Positions 50,819-59,951 of a stretch of 64,000 bases of DNA are shown one piece after another. Both the position numbers and the translations under genes were made by a program. The DNA lies in contig NZ_LT960614.1 of assembly GCF_900231165.1 (NCBI RefSeq), positions 4,093,501-4,157,500 on the forward strand, given 5' to 3'. Under the pieces are notes generated by a model. The model saw nothing but the letters and a program-made list of their open reading frames with translations, was not told the DNA's origin and searched no databases. How positions within the stretch are numbered: the stretch's first letter is position 1; each line of letters begins with the position of its first letter. Origin of the DNA: Hartmannibacter diazotrophicus. GTDB lineage: Bacteria; Pseudomonadota; Alphaproteobacteria; Rhizobiales; Pleomorphomonadaceae.

Positions 50819-53533
50819 CTAGTTCACCAGAACCTTGAACGCCGGGTTCTCCTCGGCGAGTTCGCTCTCGGTCCCCTCTCCGACCAGATGGCCCCGGTCA
50901 AAGACAATCACACGATCGAAAAGTCCTGCAAGCGAGGAATTGGTCAAAACCCAGATAATCGCCGCATCCTTCCGGATGCCGTGCACGTGGGCGATCACAT
51001 TCCTCACGATCTGCTCCTGCAGGCGCTGATCGACCCCGGCGAATGCGCGATTGAGGATATAGAAATCCGACTCTCGCAGAAGGGCTCGGGCAAGATTGAG
51101 CTTCAGGCGCTGAACCTGCGTCAACCTGCGTCCCGCCGTGCCGAGATTGAAGTCGAGCCCGACTTCCAGCACCTGTGCCTGAAGCCCTTGCGCATCGAGA
51201 AGGTGGCGCACGACAGACTGCACCTTCTGCGCGGCATCCGCATGACGGTGGCTGATCCGCCCGAACAGGATGTTGTCCATGAGAGTGGCGGAGCTCATGT
51301 ACTTGTCGGGCGCATAAAGATCGAAGGCGCCTCTCATGTCTTCCGGCAGGTCGGCGTGGAATTGCTGGCGCACGTCCACGATCCTGGCCATCAGGTCGTC
51401 GGTCAGAAGACCGAAACGATGGCGCGGCTCGACATAGGCGAAGCTGAGACGGATGAGCGTCGACCGGTCGGCGTCGTTGACCTCGTCGTAGTCCTTGCCG
51501 GCGATCCGCTGCAGGAGAGCCTGATATTCGGGAAGGCTCTCCGGCGACATCAGCGTGAGCTGCTGGAAGAACGGGTGGTCGGGCTCCAGGCCCGAGAAAA
51601 GCTCCAGCGCGTTCTCGGCAATCTCGCGGCCCATGGAAAAGAGCACCTTGTGCAGGCCGTTCCGCATGACGATCTGGCGGAAATAGCCCCCCTCACCCAT
51701 CGCCCGCTGCATGACCTCGGCATCGGTCGCGCTGCCGAACAGGAGGTTTTCGCCGACGGTCATTTCCGAGTTGTAGGCATCGGGCTGGAAGAAAATGACC
51801 AGATGGCTCAGCCCCTTCTCGTCGAGAAGGTCGCGCAGCTTCTGGCGCAACTCGACAACGCCCTCCACCAGATCGGGATGGCTCATGGGAAGGATGGTCG
51901 ACCGCAGCGCGAGATCGCGGATGTCGTCCATCAGGCACACCGCCTCGAGAACGGCCATGATGCGCCCGGAAATGTCGTCGGGACCGCTGGCGCCGGCCGA
52001 CGCATAGTCGATCCAGTCCGATTCCAGATCGAAGTCCGGATTGCCCGCCGAGCGGGCTTCCTCGATCGCCCAGATGCGCGCCTGCTCCTGATCGCGATCG
52101 AGAACCGGTTCGCGCAACGGGGCATGCTTCAGGCCATAGAGCAGGTTGTCGCGCAGGCTGCCGAAGAAGAAATAGGCATCGGCGGCGACATAGGTGATGC
52201 GCCGTCCGGCCACCGCCTCCTGCAGTTCCAGAAGGTCCTTGCCGCCGACCAGGATCCGGCCGCTGTCGGGCCAGATCAGGCGGCCAAGCGCTTCGGCCAG
52301 CGCATCGCCGCCCGCCGCCGTCGACCCCACGAAGGCACAGACTTCGCCCGGCTTGATCTGAAGCGTGACATGCTCCAGCAGCTGCGATCCGCTGTCGTCC
52401 GACAGGGAGACATTGGCGATCGAAAGCGCGCCCATGATCGGCCCCGGATCGCTTTTCTCGACGGCCTGAATTTCCGGCTCGATCAGCTGGTCGACTTTGA
52501 ACTGCTCCACCACCTGGGCGTATTTGATCTGCACGTCCTGGCGGGCCTGGTCCCAGTCGATCAGGTCCTTCAACGGGCCGGGCAAGTCCTTGTAGGCGCC
52601 GATGACGGCCACGAGCTGGCCAATGTCCAGCCGTCCCTGCAGGGCAAGGTAGCCGCCGATGCTGTAGAAGAGGAACGGCGTCACGGACGCGAGGAAGTTG
52701 TTGAGGAACTTGACGAAGAACTTCCACTGATAGAGGTCGTACCGGATCTTGAAGATCCGCCCGAGACGCGAGACGATGTCGGCGCGTTCGTAATTCGACG
52801 TGTCATAGGCATGGATCGTCCCAACGCCCTCGATAATCTCGCCGACACGTCCGGCAAGCTGGCGCGCCGAGAGCTGCCGCTCGCGGCCGAGAATGAGCAG
52901 CCGGCGGCGCATGCGCGGAATGAACGTCGCCTGGATGACGACGATGAATCCGGCGATCAGGCCGAGCCAGACGTTCTGCACGATGATGAAGAAGAGCGCC
53001 GTCAAGGCCTGCCCGCCGAGGAGGGCCGGAGACACGAAGGCATCCCCCGTGAAGCCGCCGAGCGGCTCGACCTCGTCCTTGATCATGCTGGCGACTTCAG
53101 CGCCCTTCAGACGCTTGAAGTGAGCCGGCGGGAATCGCAGCACCCGGTCGATCAGCTCATAGCGGATACGCCGCAGCAGGCGCTCGCCGAGGCGCCCCTT
53201 GTAGGTGTTGATGTAGAGCTTGAAGAGGCCGTTCACGACGACGAGCAGCAGGAACACCATGCTGAGGGCGAGCAGCATCTGGAGCCGGGTCAGTTCGACG
53301 CCGGGGAAGAGGAGAGCCTTTCCGATGATTGGCCAGTCGACCTCGATGCGCATGAAGAGCTGCGTCGCGTCCGGCGTATCGAACCCGTCCCCCTGAATCG
53401 GTCCGTTGACGATCTGCTTGGGCAGATCGAAAGACATGAAATAGGGGATCATCGACATGGCGACGACCAGCAGAATCCACAGCTGCTGCTTGCGCGTATG
53501 GGTCCAGATATATCGAGCCAGGCCTTGTTCCAT
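50819..53533 (-). CDS. ABC exporter-like protein with a degenerate, expanded nucleotide domain
   Basis: 904 residues. A six-helix ABC exporter membrane domain (about 1-350) is followed by a domain recognisable as an ABC ATPase but defective: Walker A is GSTAAGGD (403-410, no Lys), the signature LTQVQ replaces LSGGQ (804-808), Walker B is FYILNRAF (824-831, no DE), and the switch reads LTNSS (no His). A large insert separates the halves, and the Q-loop-like block NLLYG/NLLFG/NILFG occurs three times (463, 596, 754). It likely does not hydrolyse ATP. ATG 53533 is preferred to TTG 53560. Confidence 0.82.
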   Translation of the reverse strand: MEQGLARYIWTHTRKQQLWILLVVAMSMIPYFMSFDLPKQIVNGPIQGDGFDTPDATQLFMRIEVDWPIIGKALLFPGVELTRLQMLLALSMVFLLLVVVNGLFKLYINTYKGRLGERLLRRIRYELIDRVLRFPPAHFKRLKGAEVASMIKDEVEPLGGFTGDAFVSPALLGGQALTALFFIIVQNVWLGLIAGFIVVIQATFIPRMRRRLLILGRERQLSARQLAGRVGEIIEGVGTIHAYDTSNYERADIVSRLGRIFKIRYDLYQWKFFVKFLNNFLASVTPFLFYSIGGYLALQGRLDIGQLVAVIGAYKDLPGPLKDLIDWDQARQDVQIKYAQVVEQFKVDQLIEPEIQAVEKSDPGPIMGALSIANVSLSDDSGSQLLEHVTLQIKPGEVCAFVGSTAAGGDALAEALGRLIWPDSGRILVGGKDLLELQEAVAGRRITYVAADAYFFFGSLRDNLLYGLKHAPLREPVLDRDQEQARIWAIEEARSAGNPDFDLESDWIDYASAGASGPDDISGRIMAVLEAVCLMDDIRDLALRSTILPMSHPDLVEGVVELRQKLRDLLDEKGLSHLVIFFQPDAYNSEMTVGENLLFGSATDAEVMQRAMGEGGYFRQIVMRNGLHKVLFSMGREIAENALELFSGLEPDHPFFQQLTLMSPESLPEYQALLQRIAGKDYDEVNDADRSTLIRLSFAYVEPRHRFGLLTDDLMARIVDVRQQFHADLPEDMRGAFDLYAPDKYMSSATLMDNILFGRISHRHADAAQKVQSVVRHLLDAQGLQAQVLEVGLDFNLGTAGRRLTQVQRLKLNLARALLRESDFYILNRAFAGVDQRLQEQIVRNVIAHVHGIRKDAAIIWVLTNSSLAGLFDRVIVFDRGHLVGEGTESELAEENPAFKVLVN

Positions 53534-53794
53534 GGTACTTTCTTCGTTTTGGACCGGCAATGGATGCCATCAGGAGGATGGCACTCGCAGAGGGCGAGGG
53601 TCTGTTCAAATCCTGATGAAGGCAAGCTTAGAGCGGCGAATGCGCTGAATCATGTGTAACTGTCCCCCCACCCTGCAAACAGCGGTAATCTATACCATGC
53701 GGGCTCGGACGAGGACGGAAAATCAGGCGAAAGACACTCAAAGTCGGACTGGTTTCTCTCGACGATCGGCCTTGCTCCCGTCAAAGCGCTCCTG

Positions 53795-54997
53795 TCAATG
53801 CCCGGGCACGAGCCCCTGCCGGTCGCCCTCGTCCTGCAGCAGGTCGCGCAGGATGGCGGCCGTCCGGCGCGCACCGTCAAGATCGAGGCCGATCGGCTGC
53901 CGGGTTGGTGCGGAAAGCATTGCCCCGACCGCCTCGGCAAGCGTCTGTGCCGTCAGTGCCTCCTCGGTGATCACTCTTGCCAGCCCAAGACGCTCCAGGC
54001 GCTCGGCACGGGCTGTCTGCTCCGTCTCGCCGCCCGCGGCGAAGGGGACAAGCAGCGCGGGACAGTCGGCCCGCAAGAGATCGCAGACCGTGTTGTAGCC
54101 GGCCTGGGACACGGAAAGCCGCGCGCCCCGAACGAGGCTCGGGAAATCCTTGCGGAAGCGGACAGCAACGACATTGTCCGGCGTGTCGGCGACAAGGGCG
54201 GCGAACTCGGCCTCGGGCAGATTCGGCCCCGCGATCAGGCACCAGCGCAGTGCCGGATCGAGCGCGACCGCCGCGTCCCGCGCAGCGCGGACGAGGCTCG
54301 CACCGACGGCGCCGCCGCCTGCCGAGACGACGACATCGTAGCGCTCCTCCGGCAACTCCGGCAGAGGCGGCGCGACAAGACCGGTGTAGACGACCCGCTC
54401 CGCGATCCGGCCAGCCAGCGGAAAGGTGTCGTCGAGGCGCACGAAGGCCGGATCGCCGTGAACCAGCACCCGGTCGAAATGGCGCTCGACGAGATCGACG
54501 CTCTCCTCGTCACGGCCGGGCTTGGCGCGTTCCTGAAGAATGTCGCGCAGGGACGTGAGCACGAGCGGCCGTTTCGGCTCGGCCGCAATCGCCTCCAGCA
54601 GCGGCAGCAGTTCGAAACGCACCTGTCGCCGCCCGAAGGGAAAGGCTTCGATGACGACGGCATCCGGCCGAATATCCCGGTAAGCCGCCAGCAGAAGGTC
54701 GCGGCGCCGTGCCTTGAAGGCATCGTCGACCGGATTGCGGTTCTCGTCGGTGATGCCGGAAAAGCCGCTGTCACCTGCAAGAATCGCCGGCAGCGCCAAG
54801 TGTCTCACGCCCGGGCCGGGAAATCCGGGAACGGGCGCGCCGCCGGTCACCATGGTGACATCGAAGCCGTCGTCGACGAGCGCGCCGGCGATCCGGCTCG
54901 CGCGCGCAAGATGGCCGATGCCGAGAAGATGCTGGACGTAGAAGAGGACGCGCGGCGCGCCTCCCCTTGCCCCTGCCCTCGTGTCTTCCGTGCTCAT
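53795..54997 (-). CDS. GT-B glycosyltransferase (MurG-like)
   Basis: 400 residues. A GT-B fold: N-terminal VLFYVQHLLGIGHLARASRI and a C-terminal donor-binding region with SVSQAGYNTVCDLLRADCPA and VPFAAGGETEQTARAERLE. It resembles the first gene of the trio (56245-57450), so the two are paralogues. The start codon overlaps the upstream stop (TCAT on the plus strand). It probably adds a sugar to the same glycan as its neighbours. Confidence 0.88.
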   Translation of the reverse strand: MSTEDTRAGARGGAPRVLFYVQHLLGIGHLARASRIAGALVDDGFDVTMVTGGAPVPGFPGPGVRHLALPAILAGDSGFSGITDENRNPVDDAFKARRRDLLLAAYRDIRPDAVVIEAFPFGRRQVRFELLPLLEAIAAEPKRPLVLTSLRDILQERAKPGRDEESVDLVERHFDRVLVHGDPAFVRLDDTFPLAGRIAERVVYTGLVAPPLPELPEERYDVVVSAGGGAVGASLVRAARDAAVALDPALRWCLIAGPNLPEAEFAALVADTPDNVVAVRFRKDFPSLVRGARLSVSQAGYNTVCDLLRADCPALLVPFAAGGETEQTARAERLERLGLARVITEEALTAQTLAEAVGAMLSAPTRQPIGLDLDGARRTAAILRDLLQDEGDRQGLVPGH

Positions 54998-56229
54998 GCG
55001 GCCTTCCAGCCATCCTCGAACAGCGCCCGCAATTGCCGGATGCTCGTGTGGTGGTCGAAGTCCGCCCGAACGCGCTGCTCGGCCGCCGCTCCGAGCCGCA
55101 AGCGCAGCGCCGGATCGCGGATCAGCCGTTCGAGTGCTGCCGAAAACGCCGCCGGATCCTCGGGCGGAACGATGAAGCCGTTCTCGCCGTCGCTCAGAAG
55201 TTCCGGCACGCCGGAGACATCGGTGGACACGCAGACAAGCCCCTGGCTCGAGGCCTCGACGAGCACATTGGGAAGCCCGTCCCGGTCGCCGTCCGCCGTC
55301 ACCCGGCAGGCAAGCGCGAAGATGTCGGAACTACGGTAGCGGGCGAGCACATCCTGCTGGTCGAGCGCCCCCTCGAAGGTCACGCGGTCGCTAATCCCGA
55401 GCGAGAGGGTGAGCCGCTTCAGGTCCGAGAGCTTGGCGCCGCCGCCGATATGGATGAAGCGCCAGTGCAGCTCCGCCGGAAGCTGCGCCAGCGCCTTCAG
55501 GAGGACGTCGTAGCCCTTTTTCTCCACCGCCCGGCCGACGCTGAGGATCGTCACCGGCCGCTCGGCCGACGAACCGTCCCCACCCGAGCGCAGGCCGTCA
55601 AAGGGCGCGAAGCGGGCAAGGTCGAGGCCGTGGTAGCTGAGGTGGACGCCGCCCCTGCCGGCGGTAAGACCCTTGAGGCGGTCGAAACCGGAAAGATTGC
55701 AGGTCACCGTCCAGCGCGATGCCGCCAGCTTGCCCGCAAGGTCCCAGTCCGGCGACGTCCAGATATCCTTGGCATGCGCCGAACAGGACCACGGGATGCC
55801 TGAGATCAGGCTCGCATAGGCGGCGACGGAGGCCGGCGTATGGATGAAATGGGCGTGGATCCAGTCCGCCCCCTCCGGCCATTCGGCGCACAGAACCGCA
55901 GCCTGCCCGAAACGGCGCACCCGGTTCGGGGTCGGATCGCGCAGGAGATCCTTGAGGAAGGTCCGGAAGGCCTGGCCGAACCCCGGTTTGCCCTTCGACG
56001 TCCAGAGCGCCTTCAGGACACGCAGCGGCTCCTGATAGAGATATTCGGGCAGGTAGGTGACCGGCGCGCGGATTTCGTCATGGACGGGATGGCGCTTCTT
56101 GTCCGTCGGCCGCCGCATCGAGATGATCGAGAGATCGAACCCCGCCTTCTCCAGCCCCAGAAGCTCCTGGGCGATGAATGTTTCGGAAAGGCGGGGATAG
56201 CCCTTCAGCACGACCGCAATCTTGCGCAT
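54994..56229 (-). CDS. GT4-family glycosyltransferase
   Basis: 411 residues, GT-B fold, retaining type. The N-terminal VLKGYPRLSETFIAQELLGL and the C-terminal VLVEASSQGLVCVSTDVSGV (donor-binding E-x7-E region) are visible. It acts at the cytoplasmic face on an unknown surface glycan. ATG 56229 is chosen; GTG 56241 has a GAGG too close. It is coupled to the gene at 53795-54997. Confidence 0.9.
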   Translation of the reverse strand: MRKIAVVLKGYPRLSETFIAQELLGLEKAGFDLSIISMRRPTDKKRHPVHDEIRAPVTYLPEYLYQEPLRVLKALWTSKGKPGFGQAFRTFLKDLLRDPTPNRVRRFGQAAVLCAEWPEGADWIHAHFIHTPASVAAYASLISGIPWSCSAHAKDIWTSPDWDLAGKLAASRWTVTCNLSGFDRLKGLTAGRGGVHLSYHGLDLARFAPFDGLRSGGDGSSAERPVTILSVGRAVEKKGYDVLLKALAQLPAELHWRFIHIGGGAKLSDLKRLTLSLGISDRVTFEGALDQQDVLARYRSSDIFALACRVTADGDRDGLPNVLVEASSQGLVCVSTDVSGVPELLSDGENGFIVPPEDPAAFSAALERLIRDPALRLRLGAAAEQRVRADFDHHTSIRQLRALFEDGWKAA

Positions 56230-56244
56230 GGAAAAGGCCACGCC

Positions 56245-57450
56245 TCACAGTTTCACCAGAGAGAGATGACTTCCCCTCTTCACATCGAGAATGTCACCGA
56301 CGATCCGTGAGATATGGGGAAGTCCCTCCAACCGCAAGGACTGCTTGCTCTGCGAGGGCGCCGGTCGCTTCGGCAGGTTCTTGAGCGCGGCCGCCATGCG
56401 GGCCGGGTCCCTCGCCTCTTCCGGCTCCAGCATCTCCACGAGACCGAGTTCGCTGGCGCGTCTCGCGCGGATCAGCTGCTCCTCGCGCGGATTGACGCGC
56501 GGCACGATCAGGGCCGGCTTGTCGAAGGAGAGAATCTCGCAATAGGTGTTGTAGCCACCCATCGAGACGACGGAGGTCGCCCCCGCGATGAGTTCCTCCA
56601 TGCGGTTGTCGAACTCGATCACCTCGATATAGGGGATCTTCGCGCTCTTGCGCAAAAGCTTGCGCCGTTGATCCGTCGGCATATAGGGGCCCAGCACGAC
56701 GAGCGCCTTGTGGGTGAGCGAGGGGTCGTGCTTGTAGGCGTGAACGACATCGTGGATGAGATCGGCGCCGTCGCCGCCGCCGCCGGTCGTCACGAGGATA
56801 TAGTCCCCCGCCTTCCGGCTCTCGCGCGAGGGATCGGGCGTCACACTGCGCTGCAGGAAGCCGACGAAATCCATCTTCGCCCGCATCGACGCCGGAACGT
56901 CGAGCCCCTGCAGCGGATCGTAGAATTCCGGCGGACCATAGACCCAGATCCGGTCGTAGAACTGCCCGATCTTGCGCAGGACGTCGTTGCGCTGCCACTC
57001 CGCCTCCAGCAGATGCGGCGCGTCCATGACGTCGCGCAGGCCGAGGACCAGTGTCGTGCCGCGGGTCTTGAGGTAGGTCAGCGTTTCTTCCACCTCGCCG
57101 CGCAGACCCATCGGCTCCTTGTCGACGATGAAGATGTCCGGCTGGAAGCTTTCCGCCGTGTGGCGGATGATCGACTGGCGCATCTTCAGCGTTTCCTGGA
57201 GATCGATATGGCTCTCCATGGACGTGTATTCGCCGCTGCGCAGCTTGATCACGCTCGGAATCTTGATGAAATCCACCCGGGTCCGGTAGTCGAACGCCCC
57301 CGCGATGGTCGACCCGGAGATGATCAGCACGCTGAGCCCCCGATGCTCCTCCACGAGGGCATGGGCGATCGTACGGCAACGGCGCAGATGTCCCAGCCCG
57401 AACGTGTCGTGGCTGTACATCAGAATGCGGGCGTCTTCGAAACGGCTCAT
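56245..57450 (-). CDS. GT-B glycosyltransferase (paralogue of the 53795 gene)
   Basis: 401 residues. N-terminal ILMYSHDTFGLGHLRRCRTI and C-terminal SMGGYNTYCEILSFDKPALI correspond to the same positions of the other MurG-like enzyme. It is the first gene of a three-gene operon with 15 bases or less between genes. The start at 57450 follows the conserved N-terminus; the longer frame adds an arginine-rich leader. Confidence 0.88.
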   Translation of the reverse strand: MSRFEDARILMYSHDTFGLGHLRRCRTIAHALVEEHRGLSVLIISGSTIAGAFDYRTRVDFIKIPSVIKLRSGEYTSMESHIDLQETLKMRQSIIRHTAESFQPDIFIVDKEPMGLRGEVEETLTYLKTRGTTLVLGLRDVMDAPHLLEAEWQRNDVLRKIGQFYDRIWVYGPPEFYDPLQGLDVPASMRAKMDFVGFLQRSVTPDPSRESRKAGDYILVTTGGGGDGADLIHDVVHAYKHDPSLTHKALVVLGPYMPTDQRRKLLRKSAKIPYIEVIEFDNRMEELIAGATSVVSMGGYNTYCEILSFDKPALIVPRVNPREEQLIRARRASELGLVEMLEPEEARDPARMAAALKNLPKRPAPSQSKQSLRLEGLPHISRIVGDILDVKRGSHLSLVKL

Positions 57451-57775
57451 GAGTTCTCGAATTCCCTTGGATGCTGCGGGCGCAGCCACCAGATGGCACA
57501 AAGCCCGGTCACCTTGCCGACGGAAGAAGCGCGTTCTTGGTCGATCGGCCACGAATTTGGATCCCCGAATGGCGGCGAATCTCGCAACGCCGATACCGGG
57601 GTAAAGCGGATGGGAAGGTCAGCCGCGAAGGCCGACACGGATCGGCGGACGTATGGGAATACCGGCAGGATGCTGCGGATCTGCTTTCCTGTGCGAAACC
57701 ATCGCCTGCCTCCTCTGACTGGGGGTGCTGTTCTCGGCACCGCCTTGCCGAACGTTCAACACCGCCTCCATGGGA
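57451..57775. other. Gap between the glycosyltransferase operon and the peptide importer
   Basis: About 325 bases without a supported gene. It should hold the promoter of the glycosyltransferase operon (minus strand) and the end of the importer operon. A hairpin TCGGCA/TGCCGA (57734-57751) lies 25 bases after the importer's last gene, without a T run. Confidence 0.45.
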
Positions 57776-58951
57776 TCATCGATAGGGATCGGCCGCGTCG
57801 CGCAACCCGTCCCCCAGGAAATTGAACGCCAGGATCACCAGAATGACCGGCACCACCGGCAGCAGCAACCAAGGGTAAAACACGATGACGCTGACGTCAC
57901 GTGCCTCTGTCAGGAGAATGCCCCAACTCGTGATCGGGGGTCTCAGACCAAGTCCAAGGAAGCTGAGGGCCGTCTCGCCGAGGATCATGCCGGGAACCGC
58001 AACGGTCGCCGACGCGATCAGGTGGGACATGAAACCGGGAACCAGATGTCGCCCGATGATGCGCGCGCTGCCCGCCCCCATCACCTGCGCTGCCACGACA
58101 TAATCCTCCTCGCGAAGAGCCAGAAGCTTCGACCGGACGGCCCGGGCAAGGCCGGTCCAGTGAATGAGGCCCAAAATCATCGTGATCCCGAAATAGACAA
58201 AGATCGGGCTCCAGGTCACCGGCATGATCGCGGCCAGCGACATCCACAGGGGAATGCTCGGCAGCGACTGAAGGACCTCGATAAGACGCTGTACGACATG
58301 ATCGACGAGGCCGCCATGGTAACCGGCAAGGCCGCCGATGACAATGCCGAGCACGAAGCTGACGACGATGCCGATCAGGCCGATCGTCAGGGAAATCCGG
58401 GCCCCGTAGATGATGCGCGAGAGGACATCGCGCCCGAGCCGGTCGGTTCCGAGAAGAAAGAACTCTCCGCCCTTGGCCGGGCAGACGAGGTGACGCCGCG
58501 CCTCGAACAGGCCCCAGAAGCGATAGGCATCGCCTTCGCAGAAGAAGCGGATCGGCTCGACCCGGTCCGGCTGCGGAACATAGACGCGGCGCAGGGTATC
58601 CATGTCGAGCGCCATCTCCGTCCCGTAGACGAAGGGCCCGACGAACCGCCCCTGGTCGAAGAGATGCACGCTCTGCGGCGGCGCGTAGATGTGGTTCATG
58701 TGCCGGCTGTGCAGATTGTAGGGGGCAAGGAACTCCGCGAAGGCGATCATCAGGTAGAGCGCGAGGAGGAAGATGCCCGAGGCAACGGCCAGCCGGTGCC
58801 GGCAGAACTTCCAGAAGATCAGCCTGAGCTGCGAGGCCTGCTGGAGACCGGAGAGCTTCGAGCCGGCCATCTCGACCGACATGACGTCGAAGGGCTCCTT
58901 GGAGACGAAATGAGCGAGCGGCGCGCCGGGTTCGGGCAAGGGACCTTGCAT
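57776..58951 (-). CDS. Peptide ABC transporter permease, OppC/YejE-like
   Basis: 391 residues, six membrane helices plus an extended periplasmic loop of about 120 residues between helices 1 and 2 (YAPPQSVHLFDQGRFVGPFV to LLGTDRLGRDVLSR), which is why it is longer than OppC. The EAA region is REEDYVVAAQVMGAGSARII. The start overlaps the previous stop (TGATG). It is the last gene of the operon. Confidence 0.9.
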   Translation of the reverse strand: MQGPLPEPGAPLAHFVSKEPFDVMSVEMAGSKLSGLQQASQLRLIFWKFCRHRLAVASGIFLLALYLMIAFAEFLAPYNLHSRHMNHIYAPPQSVHLFDQGRFVGPFVYGTEMALDMDTLRRVYVPQPDRVEPIRFFCEGDAYRFWGLFEARRHLVCPAKGGEFFLLGTDRLGRDVLSRIIYGARISLTIGLIGIVVSFVLGIVIGGLAGYHGGLVDHVVQRLIEVLQSLPSIPLWMSLAAIMPVTWSPIFVYFGITMILGLIHWTGLARAVRSKLLALREEDYVVAAQVMGAGSARIIGRHLVPGFMSHLIASATVAVPGMILGETALSFLGLGLRPPITSWGILLTEARDVSVIVFYPWLLLPVVPVILVILAFNFLGDGLRDAADPYR

Positions 58952-59949
58952 CACTTCACCCTCCCGCCTTCAAGCCGGATGCGCGGATCGAGCAGCGCAA
59001 GCGCGATGTCCGAGACCAGCACGCCGATCACGGTGAGGAAGGCGAGGAACATCAGGAAGGAGCCGGCAAGATACATGTCTTGGCTTTGCAGCGAGCGGAT
59101 CAGCATTGGGCCCGTCGTTTCCAGCGACAGCACGATGGCCGTCACTTCGGCGCCGGAAATGATCGACGGCAGGATCGACCCGATATCGGAAATGAAGAAA
59201 TTGAGCGACATGCGCAGGGGATACTTCATCAGCGCGCGGAAGGGATGCATGCCCTTCGCCCGCGCCGTCATCACATACTGCTTCTGAAGCTCGTCGAGGA
59301 GGTTGGCGCGCAGGCGCCGGATCATGCCAGCGGTTCCCCCGGTGCCGATGATGATGACCGGGATCCACAGGTGCTCCAGGATGGACTTCGCCTTGTCCCA
59401 GCTCATAGGCTGGCCGAGATACTGCGGGTCCATCAGGTGGCCGACCGACGTGCCGAACCAGATGTTGGCGAAATACATCAGGATCAGCGCGAGGATGAAG
59501 TTCGGTGTCGCAAGCCCGATCAGGCCGACGAGGGTGAGGCCGTAGTCGCTCCAGCTGTACTGGTGCGTCGCCGAATAGATGCCGATGGGAAAGGCGATCA
59601 GCCACGTGAAGATGATGGTCACGGTGGAAACGAGAATGGTCAGCCAGAGGCGGTCGCCCACCACCTCGCTCACCGGCAGCCGGTATTCGAAGGAATAGCC
59701 GAAGTCGCCGTGCAGCATGCCGCCCACCCAGTGCAGGTAGCGGATCGGCGCGGGCTCGTCGAAGCCGTAGCGATGGCGAAGCTGCTCGATCTCGGCAAGG
59801 TCCGCGCTCTCGCCCATGGCGCGCAGTTCGGAGACATAGCTTTCGAAATAATCGCCCGGCGGCAATTCGATGATCGTGAAGACCAGCACGGAAATGAGCA
59901 GCAGCGTCGGGATCATGACGACGAGACGCCAGAGGATGTATCGCAGCAT
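58951..59949 (-). CDS. Peptide ABC transporter permease, OppB/YejB-like
   Basis: 332 residues, six membrane helices. N-terminal LRYILWRLVVMIPTLLLISV, then an EAA-like KQYVMTARAKGMHPFRALMK. It pairs with the other permease gene to form the channel. It begins 2 bases after the binding-protein gene. Confidence 0.92.
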   Translation of the reverse strand: MLRYILWRLVVMIPTLLLISVLVFTIIELPPGDYFESYVSELRAMGESADLAEIEQLRHRYGFDEPAPIRYLHWVGGMLHGDFGYSFEYRLPVSEVVGDRLWLTILVSTVTIIFTWLIAFPIGIYSATHQYSWSDYGLTLVGLIGLATPNFILALILMYFANIWFGTSVGHLMDPQYLGQPMSWDKAKSILEHLWIPVIIIGTGGTAGMIRRLRANLLDELQKQYVMTARAKGMHPFRALMKYPLRMSLNFFISDIGSILPSIISGAEVTAIVLSLETTGPMLIRSLQSQDMYLAGSFLMFLAFLTVIGVLVSDIALALLDPRIRLEGGRVK

Positions 59950-59951
59950 CG

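Noticed and set aside
50888-53659. A 923-codon plus-strand frame opposite the ABC-like gene
   Set aside because: Antisense shadow. The minus-strand frame has the membrane helices and ABC fold features.
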